Shown: positions 9,095 through 18,602, numbered from the stretch's first letter. The stretch: DNA of 64,000 nt from Syntrophomonas sp. (GCA_016841245.1 JAENZN010000011.1:1-64000), one strand, 5' to 3'. The notes: generated by a model from the sequence alone, not told the origin. Program-made: numbers and translations.

Positions 9095-10555
9095 TTAGGG
9101 CAATTTATTACCGGTATCGAGTGCCTCTTTGAAAAACTGAGCGGGCATGTAGACCGTATCTTTTTGTAATACAATACTGGTATGGGTTGCCTGATCATGT
9201 GTGTTGCAGAATATTCCATCAATCATAGATGCTGCCACCTTGCCGTCTGAAATATCAAGACTGGCAATACCAAGGGATTTTCCGTCTTTTACGAGCTCGT
9301 AGTTATATTCAACGGTGTTTGGATACTCAGGGTTATCTATATTTTTAGAAACTACATTTACTGTATATCCTAAGTTTTCAGCCGTTGCGACAAGCGGCAA
9401 ATAAGGCGCTCCATTAACATTCAGGGCTCCCATTTTCCAATATTCCGGCAGAGCTTTCTCGGTAACAGGTTCGGCGGAAGGAGTATCAGCCTCAATCTTT
9501 GCTGACCTTTCCGTGGATGACGCTGAACTGGGCGAAGTGGTAACTGTTGTTGGATTGGGGCTTGCCGTTGAGGATACGGTATCATTATTGCCTCTACTGC
9601 TTTTGGCCTCGGTCGCGAATACCATAGTTGCACCTGCAACTATTAAAACAGCCGCCACAAGAGTTATAATTGAGTTTTTTTTCATTTTCATAATCGAAAC
9701 GATCCTTTCTTCAATAGCATTTTTGCTGAAATTGTTCACAAGCGGTATTATACCGCTTCTCCTTTCTTCCAGCCCAATAAGAGTCAAAGCATAACTGGAC
9801 TTCATGGTTTCTCCCAATGTCCTCACAACGGCTTCATCGCAGGACAGTTCAATATCCCGGTTTGCCAATACATACATTACCCATACCAAAGGATTGAACC
9901 AATGTACACATACGCCAGCAACGAGTAAGAGCTTCGTCAATGCGTCAAAGCGTCGAATATGCACAAACTCATGAATGAGGATATATTCCAAATGTTTTAA
10001 GTGCGTCCAGTCCGTGCCTTTGGGAAGGAGTATCACTGACCGAAATATTCCATAAGTCAGCGGGGCGGCTATTCTATCCGACTGCCTGATTTCCACCTTT
10101 CGCCTTGTGGGATGGCTCCGCTGCCAGGTCTTAATGAATTCGTTGTCAACCGGCAGGGCAGTCTTATATTCCCTACGCCACCGAAGATGCGTGACAAGGA
10201 AAAACAAGGCGCAGGCCGAAAAGCCGATAAACCATGCGACCATAAATGGAGATATGTTTACGGAAGCTGTTTTCGCCAACGAAGTGTTTATCGTGTCCGC
10301 CGCCGTTCCAATATTGATTGGAGACATGTCTGTAATGGTCGTATCCAGGCTTGAAAAGTGCGTTTTCAGCATGTTAACAAGCGTATAAATACTGAAGATT
10401 GACGTAACGGAAAAAGGAATAAGCAGACGACACAGTGCCACAGCCCAAAGCACAAGAAACGTTATTTTCGGAATCCGGTGCAGCGCAAGAGCCCGGATGA
10501 TTACAATTGCCAGAATGAGAACGGAAGCCGAAAGGCTCATGTTCAATATCTCCAT
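9095..10555 (-). CDS. BlaR1/MecR1-type M56 sensor peptidase
   Basis: A 486-aa protein; the ATG at 10555 (MEILNMSLSAS) has a GAGGGG site 6 nt upstream, directly after the blaI stop. Four N-terminal membrane helices frame an M56 domain with zinc motif HEFVH plus the downstream SCDEAVV glutamate. After a last helix near residue 310 there is a Ser/Thr-rich linker. The extracellular C-terminus (YLPLVATAENLGYTVNVV) resembles a copper-amine-oxidase-type stalk domain, not a penicillin-binding sensor. It probably cleaves the neighbouring BlaI-type repressor in response to an unknown wall signal. Confidence 0.85.
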   Translation of the reverse strand: MEILNMSLSASVLILAIVIIRALALHRIPKITFLVLWAVALCRLLIPFSVTSIFSIYTLVNMLKTHFSSLDTTITDMSPINIGTAADTINTSLAKTASVNISPFMVAWFIGFSACALFFLVTHLRWRREYKTALPVDNEFIKTWQRSHPTRRKVEIRQSDRIAAPLTYGIFRSVILLPKGTDWTHLKHLEYILIHEFVHIRRFDALTKLLLVAGVCVHWFNPLVWVMYVLANRDIELSCDEAVVRTLGETMKSSYALTLIGLEERRSGIIPLVNNFSKNAIEERIVSIMKMKKNSIITLVAAVLIVAGATMVFATEAKSSRGNNDTVSSTASPNPTTVTTSPSSASSTERSAKIEADTPSAEPVTEKALPEYWKMGALNVNGAPYLPLVATAENLGYTVNVVSKNIDNPEYPNTVEYNYELVKDGKSLGIASLDISDGKVAASMIDGIFCNTHDQATHTSIVLQKDTVYMPAQFFKEALDTGNKLP

Positions 10556-10565
10556 AGCCATCCCC

Positions 10566-10925
10566 TCATTCCAGATTGCTAACAATTTCTTTGAGCTTTT
10601 TGATTTCTTCCGGCGATAAACTCTTCCATCCTAAAATGGATGCTACGAGCTGGTCGGCAGCGCCATCATACATCTTGTTGATAAGCTCTGTAGTTTCCAG
10701 TTTCCGTGTCTGTTCTCTTGTGACAACAGGATGGCAGACAAAATCGGGATCATACCGTCCTATAGCCCCCTTGGCAATGCACTTTTTAATAACCGTATAA
10801 GTAGTGGTTTTACTCCAGCCCACCTGCTCTTTTAAAATTTCTGCAATTCGTTTCGCCGTTGTATCACCCTCTTTCCAAAGAATGTCCATAACTTTTAGTT
10901 CTGAATCAAAAAGTTTGATTTCCAT
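10566..10925 (-). CDS. BlaI/MecI-type winged-helix repressor
   Basis: A 119-aa repressor; the ATG at 10925 (MEIKLFDSELKVMDILW) sits behind AAGGAG. The winged helix (TAKRIAEILKEQVGWSKTTTYT) and C-terminal dimerisation helices fit BlaI/MecI/CopY. The protein is followed directly by the M56 sensor, the classic repressor-antirepressor layout. A perfect 16-bp palindrome lies 24 bases upstream of the start, so autoregulation is likely. Confidence 0.88.
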   Translation of the reverse strand: MEIKLFDSELKVMDILWKEGDTTAKRIAEILKEQVGWSKTTTYTVIKKCIAKGAIGRYDPDFVCHPVVTREQTRKLETTELINKMYDGAADQLVASILGWKSLSPEEIKKLKEIVSNLE

Positions 10926-10948
10926 AAGCAACTCCTTTTTATCAACTG

Positions 10949-10964
10949 TTCTACTGCAGTAGAA
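10949..10964. promoter_or_regulatory. Palindromic operator upstream of blaI-type gene
   Basis: A perfect 16-bp palindrome, TTCTACTGCAGTAGAA, with a TACTGCAGTA core similar to BlaI/MecI operators (TACA-N2-TGTA type). Its place just upstream of the repressor gene supports autoregulation; the assignment is inferred. Confidence 0.65.
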
Positions 10965-11207
10965 TGAAACTGTCAAGAGCTTTTACAATTATTTGTAGCA
11001 TATGTTCCTTGAATAACAACCTCTGGCTTTCATTATGATATACGATGATGTGACTTAAGGATGCTAGAACGTTTTGCATATAAACCAACTCATAGGGCAT
11101 GGCCAACCCGCACAAAAGGCGCAGGTTGGCCTCCGCTTGTAGGGCATACCTGTTAACGTTGTCAGCCCTTGTAGAAATTCTCGGTATGTTGTGGTTCTGG
11201 CCTCATA

Positions 11208-11444
11208 TTATATCCGCCCCCTTTTGTCGTCCAATATCTCAATCAGGGCTTGCATGCTTTGCAGTTTCCCGAAAGTCTCAGGGGCTAACTCTGCCGATTC
11301 AAGATGCTGAAAAAAGTTTTTGATTCCCATGCGCTGAAAGCATTTCTGAATTTTTTCTTTGGTATCCCCGTCCAGGCCAAGCAATTCGGCCAGTAAACCC
11401 GCGCACTTTCTATATTCCGACTTGTTTAACGTTTCTAAATTCAT
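11208..11444 (-). CDS. Hypothetical ICE-associated small protein
   Basis: A 78-aa protein starting at ATG 11444, with GGTGG upstream. It is helical and charged (LNKSEYRKCAGLLAELLGL, then ETFGKLQSMQALIEILDD). It lies next to the ICE-derived chimera, in the same direction. No family could be named. It may be an N-terminal fragment of a larger ICE protein. Confidence 0.4.
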   Translation of the reverse strand: MNLETLNKSEYRKCAGLLAELLGLDGDTKEKIQKCFQRMGIKNFFQHLESAELAPETFGKLQSMQALIEILDDKRGRI

Positions 11445-11559
11445 CCTTTCTTCCACCTTTCGTATAATTTATCGCTAATAAAAAGTACGATGGCGTGACA
11501 GCGAATCAATCGGCTATCACGCCTCCGTTATCTTTTAGGCGGTCGTCACATCATCTTAA

Positions 11560-13290
11560 TCAGCCAGCACCTACCATGCCGCCGTATAGTTGGAGAAATA
11601 CAACAAGGGGGGCAACCCTAGTGCCGCCGACATAAACCTCAAAGTGCAAATGCGGACCTGTAGACATTCCCGTACTGCCTACCAAGCCGATAGTTTGGCC
11701 CTGCGTCACCGTTTGCCCGACACCGGCGCTCATTTGGCTCATGTGGGCGTAAAGGGTCATATTGCCGTTGCCGTGGTCGATAATGATATAGTTTCCGTAG
11801 CCGCCCGCGTCGTAAGCGGCGGTTGTGACCACGCCGTTCGCGGCAGCCAGTATCGCCGTTCCGTATCCCGCCCCGATGTCAATGCCGGTGTGGTTTTTGT
11901 AAATGCCCAGAATAGGATGCAACCTGGTGCCAAAAAAGGAAGTTACATAATCGCTGGCGGCGCTGGGCCAGATATAAACGCCCTCCGCGACAACCTCCGT
12001 TCCATCCCCCAGGTGTCTCAAACCTGTGATCAGGGCTATAAAATATCGGTCGTAGTCGCCACTCAGAAGGTCCTCCAGTACTTCCCTCTGGTCGTCGTTA
12101 AAGCGGTAGATTTCCGCCTGCTCCCCTGCGGTTCGCTGGGTGATGATGATATGCAGAACGCGCTCGTACCATGTTCCCCCGTCGCTGTCGGTATGCGCCA
12201 CGGTTTCTATCCAGTGGTCAATTTCTGTCATATCCCAAAACACTTCCCGGATGAGGTCAACACGGGTCTGGTCGATGGTGACGACATCCATGCCGTCGTC
12301 GGTCAGGGCTGTTTTAACGGCGAACACGGACAGAATGTCTATCCAGATATTGCGCGGGAATTGGTCGGTAAAGGGCACCAGGGAGCTACCCACCTTGATA
12401 AGCCCGTTGCCCGCGTCCACGTTGGTAATGTAAGAGAGCTGGAGATCGGAAATGTTCAGGAGCTTGGCAAGCTCTATTCTGTCCGTGGAAGCCTGGTTGA
12501 GTATAACGATGAATTCGCTGTTAGCCAGCATGGTCCGGGCCGTATGCGATTGTAACAGGTCGTCTACGTTTTGCGTGATCCCGGTGCAAAACGCGCCGTA
12601 CTTACGCACCCGCTTCCAGAGGGTGAACAGGAAATTGGCGCTGTATTCATGCTGGAAGAGCAAATAAATCTCATCAATAATAATGAAGGTGTTTTTGCCC
12701 TTGGCCCGGTTCTGAGTGATGCGGTTTAAAATGCTGTCCAATACGACAAGCATCCCGATGGGAAGAAGCTGCTTGCCTAAATCCAGAATGTCGTAGCAGA
12801 CCAGGCGGCTGGTCACGTCCACGTTGGTGGGCTTGGCGAAGGTGTTCAGGCTGCCGGAGGTAAAAAGCTCGATGGCCAGGGCGATTTCCTGCGCCCGGAA
12901 GGGTATGAACACCGCCGTGCTTTCGGTGGTCAGGGTCCGGATGGCGTTGATTTTGCGCAGGCCATAGGGCAGCGCCGTATTCAATCCGTCCATCTGCTGC
13001 CAAGTCAGGGGGGAGAACTGGCACAGGTGCTTACGGGCCGTGGTCAGCAGGATAATATCGCGTCTGTCCGTCGGCAAAGCGTTCAAGGCCTCGCTTATAC
13101 GTTCATCCGACACGGAAATGTCATAGCCCAGCACGTTAAAGCTGTATAGATCCTTGAAATATTCGTCCATGATGGTCAACTGCTTCAATTCCTTTTCGAA
13201 CAGCTCGTCCCAAGATATTTCCCGTTCTCTGCGCCTTTTCAGTTCATCGTAATAGTCGCGGGCTTCATGCTTCAATACTTTTTTTTGCAA
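11560..13290 (-). CDS. Deletion-fused ICE ORF: sigma-like / VirB4 ATPase / M23 peptidase
   Basis: One 576-codon frame joins three unrelated ICE proteins. Residues 1-84 (EISWDELFEKELKQL; SEALNALPTDRRDIILL) match the start of the Tn916-type sigma-70-like factor. Residues 85-330 are the middle of a VirB4 conjugation ATPase (LCQFSPLTWQQMDGLNTALP; NTFIIIDEIYLLF Walker B; CTGITQNVDDLL), without its Walker A. Residues 331-576 are the soluble part of an ICE cell-wall hydrolase ending in an M23/LytM domain ([26 protein letters not shown]). Normal VirB4 has about 800 residues, so two large in-frame deletions are implied. ATPase function is lost; the M23 domain could still fold. Confidence 0.75.
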   Translation of the reverse strand: MQKKVLKHEARDYYDELKRRREREISWDELFEKELKQLTIMDEYFKDLYSFNVLGYDISVSDERISEALNALPTDRRDIILLTTARKHLCQFSPLTWQQMDGLNTALPYGLRKINAIRTLTTESTAVFIPFRAQEIALAIELFTSGSLNTFAKPTNVDVTSRLVCYDILDLGKQLLPIGMLVVLDSILNRITQNRAKGKNTFIIIDEIYLLFQHEYSANFLFTLWKRVRKYGAFCTGITQNVDDLLQSHTARTMLANSEFIVILNQASTDRIELAKLLNISDLQLSYITNVDAGNGLIKVGSSLVPFTDQFPRNIWIDILSVFAVKTALTDDGMDVVTIDQTRVDLIREVFWDMTEIDHWIETVAHTDSDGGTWYERVLHIIITQRTAGEQAEIYRFNDDQREVLEDLLSGDYDRYFIALITGLRHLGDGTEVVAEGVYIWPSAASDYVTSFFGTRLHPILGIYKNHTGIDIGAGYGTAILAAANGVVTTAAYDAGGYGNYIIIDHGNGNMTLYAHMSQMSAGVGQTVTQGQTIGLVGSTGMSTGPHLHFEVYVGGTRVAPLVVFLQLYGGMVGAG

Positions 13291-13465
13291 AAGCTGCCAA
13301 AGGTGTGCCGCTTATGTTGTTCGTGGGAATGAGGCTTCATGTTCTCACCTCCCTTCGCGTCCGCAAAGGCGGGTGATGGCTTTCCCTTTTGCCACTACTA
13401 CGGTTAGGAGTTAAATTTTGGCAAAATGAACGGCAAAAAGTGAACAACAATTTGCCGCAAAACGC

Positions 13466-13500
13466 AAAAAAAGCCCGACTGGATAAAAACCAATCGGGCG
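13466..13500 (-). terminator. Rho-independent terminator
   Basis: Read on the minus strand, GCCCGATTGG pairs with CCAGTCGGGC around a short A/T loop and is followed by seven T. It would end transcripts from the blaR1-2 side before the ICE chimera. Confidence 0.7.
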
Positions 13501-13997
13501 CAGGAGCTTGTATATCTTAACGTGTAATGTGTGTAGGTAACTTCATAACCGCAATAGTCCCATAAGGCATAAAGTCTTTTTTTGATATGCAGAATAATAT
13601 CAAATTATGTCGAAGACAAAGAAACACGGTGGTATCCTCCTTGTGCCACCGTGTCCTTAAAAAGGGGCAAACTTAATACACCCTCTGCTATGCTATTTTT
13701 AAAAAAGGAAAACGGCGGCCCTGATTTTTATTTCAAAACCGCCGTTTGGCATTGAGCCATCTTCTATAGTATGATTATTACCGCCGAAACAACGGTTTTT
13801 TTGTAGCTTTCAAGAAGTGAACCAGTGTAGTGCCGCAAGAGAAAACCCCACTCCTAACAATTGTAAAATTGAGTTCTTCGTTCAATAATCCACTGCATTT
13901 CCAACGCTGTCTTCTAAGCACAATTTTTACCCGATACGTTTGGCGTTAGAGCAACTATTTCTTGGTTGCTGACAGCTTGTAAATTGGTTATCAGCAG
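13501..13997. other. Gene-poor spacer with hairpins
   Basis: No intact gene was found. A 9-bp inverted repeat (ACACGGTGG / CCACCGTGT) lies at 13624-13654 and a second (AACGGCGG / CCGCCGTT) near 13710-13745. A short minus-strand frame there starts MPNGGFEIKIRAAV, similar to PNDGFEI in the ICE fragment near 17.0 kb, so eroded copies of the same ICE gene may exist at both places. Confidence 0.4.
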
Positions 13998-14291
13998 TTA
14001 TTTAATGTCAGAGCTTGGATCGAAATTACTGGTTGTATCGATAAGAACCGTGTTGGTGCGGCCATCCCAAACCACGCCGAGGTTCAGCATACGGGCGATG
14101 TCGTGCAGCCTTAAATAATTGCTGCCCTCAACATGATAGCCGGTACCACCCATTTTAAGATCACCGATATAAAGCCTGGCTGTGCTTCCCCTGGCAGATA
14201 CTTGCGTAATGGTGCTATCGGCAAGGCTTTTCGTTTTCATTCTTCTGCGTAACCTTTTTATATCTCTAAATTTAATCGGGTAGCACGACAA
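13998..14291 (-). pseudogene. Copper-amine-oxidase-like stalk domain fragment
   Basis: The C-terminal 55 residues (YHVEGSNYLRLHDIARMLNL, then VVWDGRTNTVLIDT) match one repeat of the copper amine oxidase N-terminal-like domain used as an extracellular stalk in Firmicutes. The first 40 residues are Arg/Lys-rich and unlike a signal peptide. It looks like the 3' end of a larger secreted protein, truncated just downstream of the second blaR1-type gene. Confidence 0.5.
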
Positions 14292-14321
14292 TTTTATTCT
14301 GGTATCGCTCGTACAATCATT

Positions 14322-16364
14322 TTATGGTATCGTTACATATTCACGCTGGCGGTAGACGATATTGCCGGCGGCATCCAACAAACCAATATCCATCCGATAG
14401 GTTTTGCCGCTGTAAAGCTTATATTCCGGATCGATATTGCGACTGGCATCGCTCACTACGTCACCGGTCACTAGGTGTACCTCTACCTCCTCTCTGGGAG
14501 TTAAAATGATATTCTGAGGAGGATAGCCCTTTTCAATTTCTCCGGCCCCGCTTAATATTTCCAATCCTCTGTCGTCGGTTACGTATATTTCATAGGAGGA
14601 TATGGCATCCAAAGTGATATCCGTTTTCCAAATAATGCTGTCTGTGGAAGCGGCCGATACGGCGCAACTGATGCCGTCAACTTTTTTGTTTTTATAATCT
14701 TTTTCAAAATCTGCAAAAAACCGCGGAAACTCGGGGTTTTCCAGTTCATACAAAAAAGCCTGTTCAAAATCTCCGATAAACTCAAAATTGTCCGCTTCCA
14801 GGTAGTCGTATTGATCAAAACTTACCGCCGGCACGTTGTCGTTTTCGTTCGCAGTATCAAAATTTACCGAGGCAAAGGAGATCTTTTTCTCACCATCATA
14901 AGCAAAATATACGGAGACATGCCTTTTCTGTCCGGAATTCGGGGATATCAGACTTGTTACAGGTAAATTTCTATACTCGTGGTACCCTATATTATTAAAT
15001 TCATGAAATTCCATCCCGCCTAAGGTGGAGGCTTCGTATACTCTTTTATTTTTATACAATATCGTGTTTGATGTCCCATAAAGGCCATATGCGCCGGAGG
15101 ATAATTTTGCTTGCCCTCTTGTTCCTTTCAGCTCCAGTATAATGTGAGTCTCTACCCGTCCCTTGGTATCCCTTGTTTGTATACGGTTGATGGCGATGTC
15201 GGCATTTCCGTCGTCGCCGGTAATATCATTTACCCAAAGGGGTAGAGTTTTCCCCAGAACATTTACGCTGAATTTCACACCGTCCTTAAAATACACCTCA
15301 TTTTGCGTTCTGTATTCCAGCCCGTCCTTGGTCATATCCGCCAGCGCGCTGCCAGTAAATATCGCTGTCGCTGTTACGACCGCCGCCGTAAGCACCGAAA
15401 TGATCGATAGGATTTTCTTCGTTTTTTTTGCCTGTTTAATCATAGCGAATCTCCTTTTGATTTGTTTTGCGTCTGGACACATGGCGGTGGTAAAGGTTTG
15501 GTTTTTTAAGCCGGTAGCAGATAGCAGGCTGAGGATGGTTTTCATATAATTGTCTTTGTTTTCATCATCCATATCCTTTGTCACCGCCGCATCACAGGAT
15601 ATTTCGCAATCCTCAACCATATTTTTAACAACAAAGTAAACCAGGGGATTAAACCAGTGAACCGCCTTGACAAGCATAGCCAACCATTTATAGATCAGAT
15701 CTTTTCGCTTATAATGGGTAAGCTCATGCCGTAAAACAAAGGACAGGTTTTCACTCAACATATCAATATGGGGCAGCACTATAACGGGGCGGAAAATCCC
15801 AACCAGCAACGGCGCCGTTACCCCGTCCATCATCAGGAATCCGATTTTGCGCCTTATTTTCATAGCCCCTTTGCATTCCTCAAGCTCCCGGCAATCCTTA
15901 ACAGCAAAAGCGTTTTTCCTGATTTTGTGCCAAAAAATAATGTAACTGACGACACCGCATAACAAGAACAGGGCTGCGCCAAAGAGCCAAATCAAAGCCA
16001 TTGCATCAATTATGCCAATGGAAACATTGGGTGCCAGCTCAATACTTCTGTATTCCATGGGCGCACCGTCAAGGATTTTCGTTTCCTGATGACGTATAGG
16101 CTGCGGATGATCTGTTGTTTGCGTCACATTTGTCTGCTCTGTTGCGGCGGAGGGAGGCGCAGATGGAGCTTCGATGGTATGGGGCGGCAGTTTTATGGAA
16201 ACGGGCACCACCATGGCGAGCAGGACGATAAGCCATATGTAATACTGCCATTTTGGGCTGAATGCTTTTCTGGTCAGCGGCTTTAACAACAGCAGGATGC
16301 CCGCAAGCACGCCACCCACCACAGACAGTGTGAGAATTGTTTGGAAAATCGATTGCAACATCAT
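14322..16364 (-). CDS. BlaR1-type M56 sensor peptidase with large ectodomain
   Basis: A 680-aa membrane protein starting at ATG 16364 behind GGAGGGGG, 9 bases after the stop of its BlaI-type partner. The M56 domain has RHELTHYKRKD (zinc HExxH) and ISCDAAVTKD. A helix near residue 320 leads to a roughly 340-residue extracellular region unlike penicillin-binding proteins. It ends in beta-rich segments (DPEYKLYSGKTYRMDIGLLD). It probably inactivates the adjacent repressor by proteolysis when its unknown ligand is bound. Distinct in sequence from the copy at 9.1-10.6 kb, so not a recent duplicate. Confidence 0.85.
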   Translation of the reverse strand: MMLQSIFQTILTLSVVGGVLAGILLLLKPLTRKAFSPKWQYYIWLIVLLAMVVPVSIKLPPHTIEAPSAPPSAATEQTNVTQTTDHPQPIRHQETKILDGAPMEYRSIELAPNVSIGIIDAMALIWLFGAALFLLCGVVSYIIFWHKIRKNAFAVKDCRELEECKGAMKIRRKIGFLMMDGVTAPLLVGIFRPVIVLPHIDMLSENLSFVLRHELTHYKRKDLIYKWLAMLVKAVHWFNPLVYFVVKNMVEDCEISCDAAVTKDMDDENKDNYMKTILSLLSATGLKNQTFTTAMCPDAKQIKRRFAMIKQAKKTKKILSIISVLTAAVVTATAIFTGSALADMTKDGLEYRTQNEVYFKDGVKFSVNVLGKTLPLWVNDITGDDGNADIAINRIQTRDTKGRVETHIILELKGTRGQAKLSSGAYGLYGTSNTILYKNKRVYEASTLGGMEFHEFNNIGYHEYRNLPVTSLISPNSGQKRHVSVYFAYDGEKKISFASVNFDTANENDNVPAVSFDQYDYLEADNFEFIGDFEQAFLYELENPEFPRFFADFEKDYKNKKVDGISCAVSAASTDSIIWKTDITLDAISSYEIYVTDDRGLEILSGAGEIEKGYPPQNIILTPREEVEVHLVTGDVVSDASRNIDPEYKLYSGKTYRMDIGLLDAAGNIVYRQREYVTIP

Positions 16365-16372
16365 TCCCCCTC

Positions 16373-16735
16373 CTAAAGCTTGAACAGCTTCTTGATCTCT
16401 TGGATATCCTGCTCTGATATCTCTTTGTTCTCATAGAGCGCTACCACCATATTCTTAAGAGAGCCATCGTAAATTTTGCCAATCAGTTTCTTGGCCTGAC
16501 GGATTTTATAAGCGTTCTCATCCAGCAATGGTGTGTAGAAATAGGATTTCCCTCTTTTCTCATAAGTGATTGCGCCTTTTTCGGCCAATCGGCTCAATAA
16601 GGTTGAAACAGTGGTGTATTTCCACGTCTTATCCTCTAGCCTGTCACAGATATCGTAGGAAGACAACGGCGTGTCGCTTTTCCATAAAATTTTCATAATC
16701 TCCAGTTCCGCCTCGGTAATATTTACCTTTGACAT
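16373..16735 (-). CDS. BlaI/MecI-type repressor
   Basis: A 120-aa winged-helix repressor (MSKVNITEAELEIMKILW; WKYTTVSTLLSRLAEKGAI), start ATG 16735 behind GGAGGTG. It forms a two-gene unit with the M56 sensor downstream. Two BlaI-like operator half-palindromes lie immediately upstream. No beta-lactamase or PBP2a gene is present in the window, so the controlled target is unknown. Confidence 0.88.
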   Translation of the reverse strand: MSKVNITEAELEIMKILWKSDTPLSSYDICDRLEDKTWKYTTVSTLLSRLAEKGAITYEKRGKSYFYTPLLDENAYKIRQAKKLIGKIYDGSLKNMVVALYENKEISEQDIQEIKKLFKL

Positions 16736-16756
16736 TAAGTCACCTCCATTATTTAA

Positions 16757-16797
16757 AACTACAAATGTCGTTGGTGCTTAAATACTACATCCGTAGT
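16757..16797. promoter_or_regulatory. Paired BlaI-type operators
   Basis: ACTACAAATGTCGT (about 16759-16772) and ACTACATCCGTAGT (16784-16797) both fit the ACTACA-N2-TGTAGT operator pattern of BlaI/MecI repressors. Their centres lie 25 bp apart, 20-70 bp upstream of the repressor gene. Confidence 0.7.
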
Positions 16798-16822
16798 TTA
16801 AATTTGTCAAGTTTTTTGAAAT

Positions 16823-17045
16823 TTATAAGGAGGAGCGCTGGCCTAAGCCAGGTTCCCCCTTAAGGTAATCATGCAAGTTCGGCCCCTTTCTGCGAAAAGA
16901 GGTGCGGGTCACGTCATTCTGAGCCTTGTAGCCTGAAAAGTCGTTAAACCCGCCAATGCCACCGATCAAGAGCTGTCCGTTCTCCTCTAAAAAGGTAAGG
17001 CTGTCTTTAGTTGTTATTTCAAAACCGTCGTTTGGTATTTGATAT
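16823..17045 (-). pseudogene. Fragment of an unidentified ICE protein
   Basis: The minus-strand frame reads KTYQIPNDGFEITTKDSL, then LEENGQLLIGGIGGFNDFSG, then RRKGPNLHDYLKGEPGL before a stop at 16823-16825. It is protein-like but has no start. Its position among ICE pieces suggests a conjugation-module fragment; the family was not identified. Confidence 0.4.
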
Positions 17046-17263
17046 GTTTTTTGCGCAGGAATTTGTCTGCCAAGCTGCGGTTTTTTTATTTACCGAGTGG
17101 CAGTCATTTTTTTATTAGACATCATCATGTCGGCTACCGCAAAGGGAATACAGAAAGCCAAAGAAACGGGGAATTAAAATCTCCCGCTTTCTTTGTAAAA
17201 AGCTCATTTCATTTATGAAGCGCTGATAACAAACAGTAATCACATCCTTCTTGAACCGAAGTA

Positions 17264-18529
17264 TTATTGAATGCTATTATCACCCTCCGCTCCCGCCGAC
17301 GATGCCGCGTGGCCTTCATAGTAAAAATCTCTGGACAGGAAGATACTCAGTCCCAGAAGGATGATGAAAACAGCACATCCGATAACCATGGTCTGGATTC
17401 GGACAACGTCGGCCAGCGGCCCGAAGATGGCCATGCCAAGCGGCATGAAACCTGTGAACATCACATTGACCAGGCTGAAAACCCTGCCCAGCATGGAGGG
17501 GGCGGTCTTTTCCTGGACTAAAGTAAAAACCGCCGATTGAGCGGCTGGAATGGTCATACCGATAAAGAACATCAGCACGACAAAAAGCCAGAACACCTTT
17601 GTAAAACCAACGGCCAGAGAGGCAATGCCGTAAATCATTACGCCCATAAAGAAGGTCTTGTTCCGATTTTTAAAACCACCGGTCGCGCCCAGCAGAAGCC
17701 CGCTGATTAAAGCCCCGGCAAAACCCACGGTCTCGTTGATCGTTAAGAATATTACATTGCTGCCGAAAGTACGTTGAATCATAAGGGCAGTTAGGAAGCC
17801 GGAAGGTACGCACAGAAAAATGTAAGCGCCATATGTTGCCAGCATTCTGCGCAGGAACTGGTGCCCACAGGTGAACTCAAGCCCTTCCTTCATTTCCTCC
17901 CATACGGAGGCTGACGCTGTTCTTTCCACCGGCTGATACTCTGGTATTTTTATCAGGGCCAGGATACTGATTCCCATGACTGCGGTCGCAACGTCAAGGA
18001 ACAGGATATTGTAAATGGGGCCGACCGCCATTAATGCCCCGGCAGCTATGGGGGAAACAAACTGAACCACAGACTGAATGCTGCCGTTGATTCCGTTTAC
18101 TCTCATAAGTCCGTCTTCAGGAACCAGCTGCGGAATCATGGCGTTCACTGTGGGCGCATGAATGCCGCTGCCAAGAGAGCGGACAACGGATACCAGTATG
18201 ATGGCCGGTAAGGCGGCTTCACCCACGTTCCCCGACATCATAAATACAGCAAGCAATAGGGTTGTTGCGGCAATCATGGCGTCAGCGGCAATAATCATCC
18301 GCTTTCTGTTATAGCGGTCCGCCCAAACTCCCGCAAACAACGATATAATCATTTGGGGCAAAAATGCTGCGAGTGTCAGGACAGTAACCCAGATTCCCGA
18401 CGATGTTTCCAGCGTCACATACCAAATAACCGCCATCTGGACAATTTGTGATCCAAAAAGCGAAACACCCTGACTAATCAAGAAGGCAATCGTCTTTCGC
18501 CACCATTTTGGCTCATCATGAAAACGCAT
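17264..18529 (-). CDS. MFS efflux transporter (macrolide-efflux-like)
   Basis: A 421-aa, 12-helix major facilitator. It shows the loop-2 motif FAGVWADRYNRKRMI and the helix arrangement of the drug:H+ antiporter-3 group that includes MefA-like exporters. ATG 18529 follows AGGAG. It stands among resistance-like cargo (reductase, acetyltransferases), so export of a xenobiotic is likely, but the substrate cannot be read from sequence. Confidence 0.8.
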   Translation of the reverse strand: MRFHDEPKWWRKTIAFLISQGVSLFGSQIVQMAVIWYVTLETSSGIWVTVLTLAAFLPQMIISLFAGVWADRYNRKRMIIAADAMIAATTLLLAVFMMSGNVGEAALPAIILVSVVRSLGSGIHAPTVNAMIPQLVPEDGLMRVNGINGSIQSVVQFVSPIAAGALMAVGPIYNILFLDVATAVMGISILALIKIPEYQPVERTASASVWEEMKEGLEFTCGHQFLRRMLATYGAYIFLCVPSGFLTALMIQRTFGSNVIFLTINETVGFAGALISGLLLGATGGFKNRNKTFFMGVMIYGIASLAVGFTKVFWLFVVLMFFIGMTIPAAQSAVFTLVQEKTAPSMLGRVFSLVNVMFTGFMPLGMAIFGPLADVVRIQTMVIGCAVFIILLGLSIFLSRDFYYEGHAASSAGAEGDNSIQ

Positions 18530-18602
18530 GCTATTTCTCCTTATCTTTTATGGAAATAGCGTATCATCATCATGTTGATTGGTGGCTTACTGGAAAGATA
18601 TT

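Noticed and set aside
11590-12555. A 321-codon plus-strand frame opposite the ICE chimera
   Set aside because: The minus strand has clear sigma, VirB4 and M23 motifs; the plus frame has no family pattern and no ribosome site.
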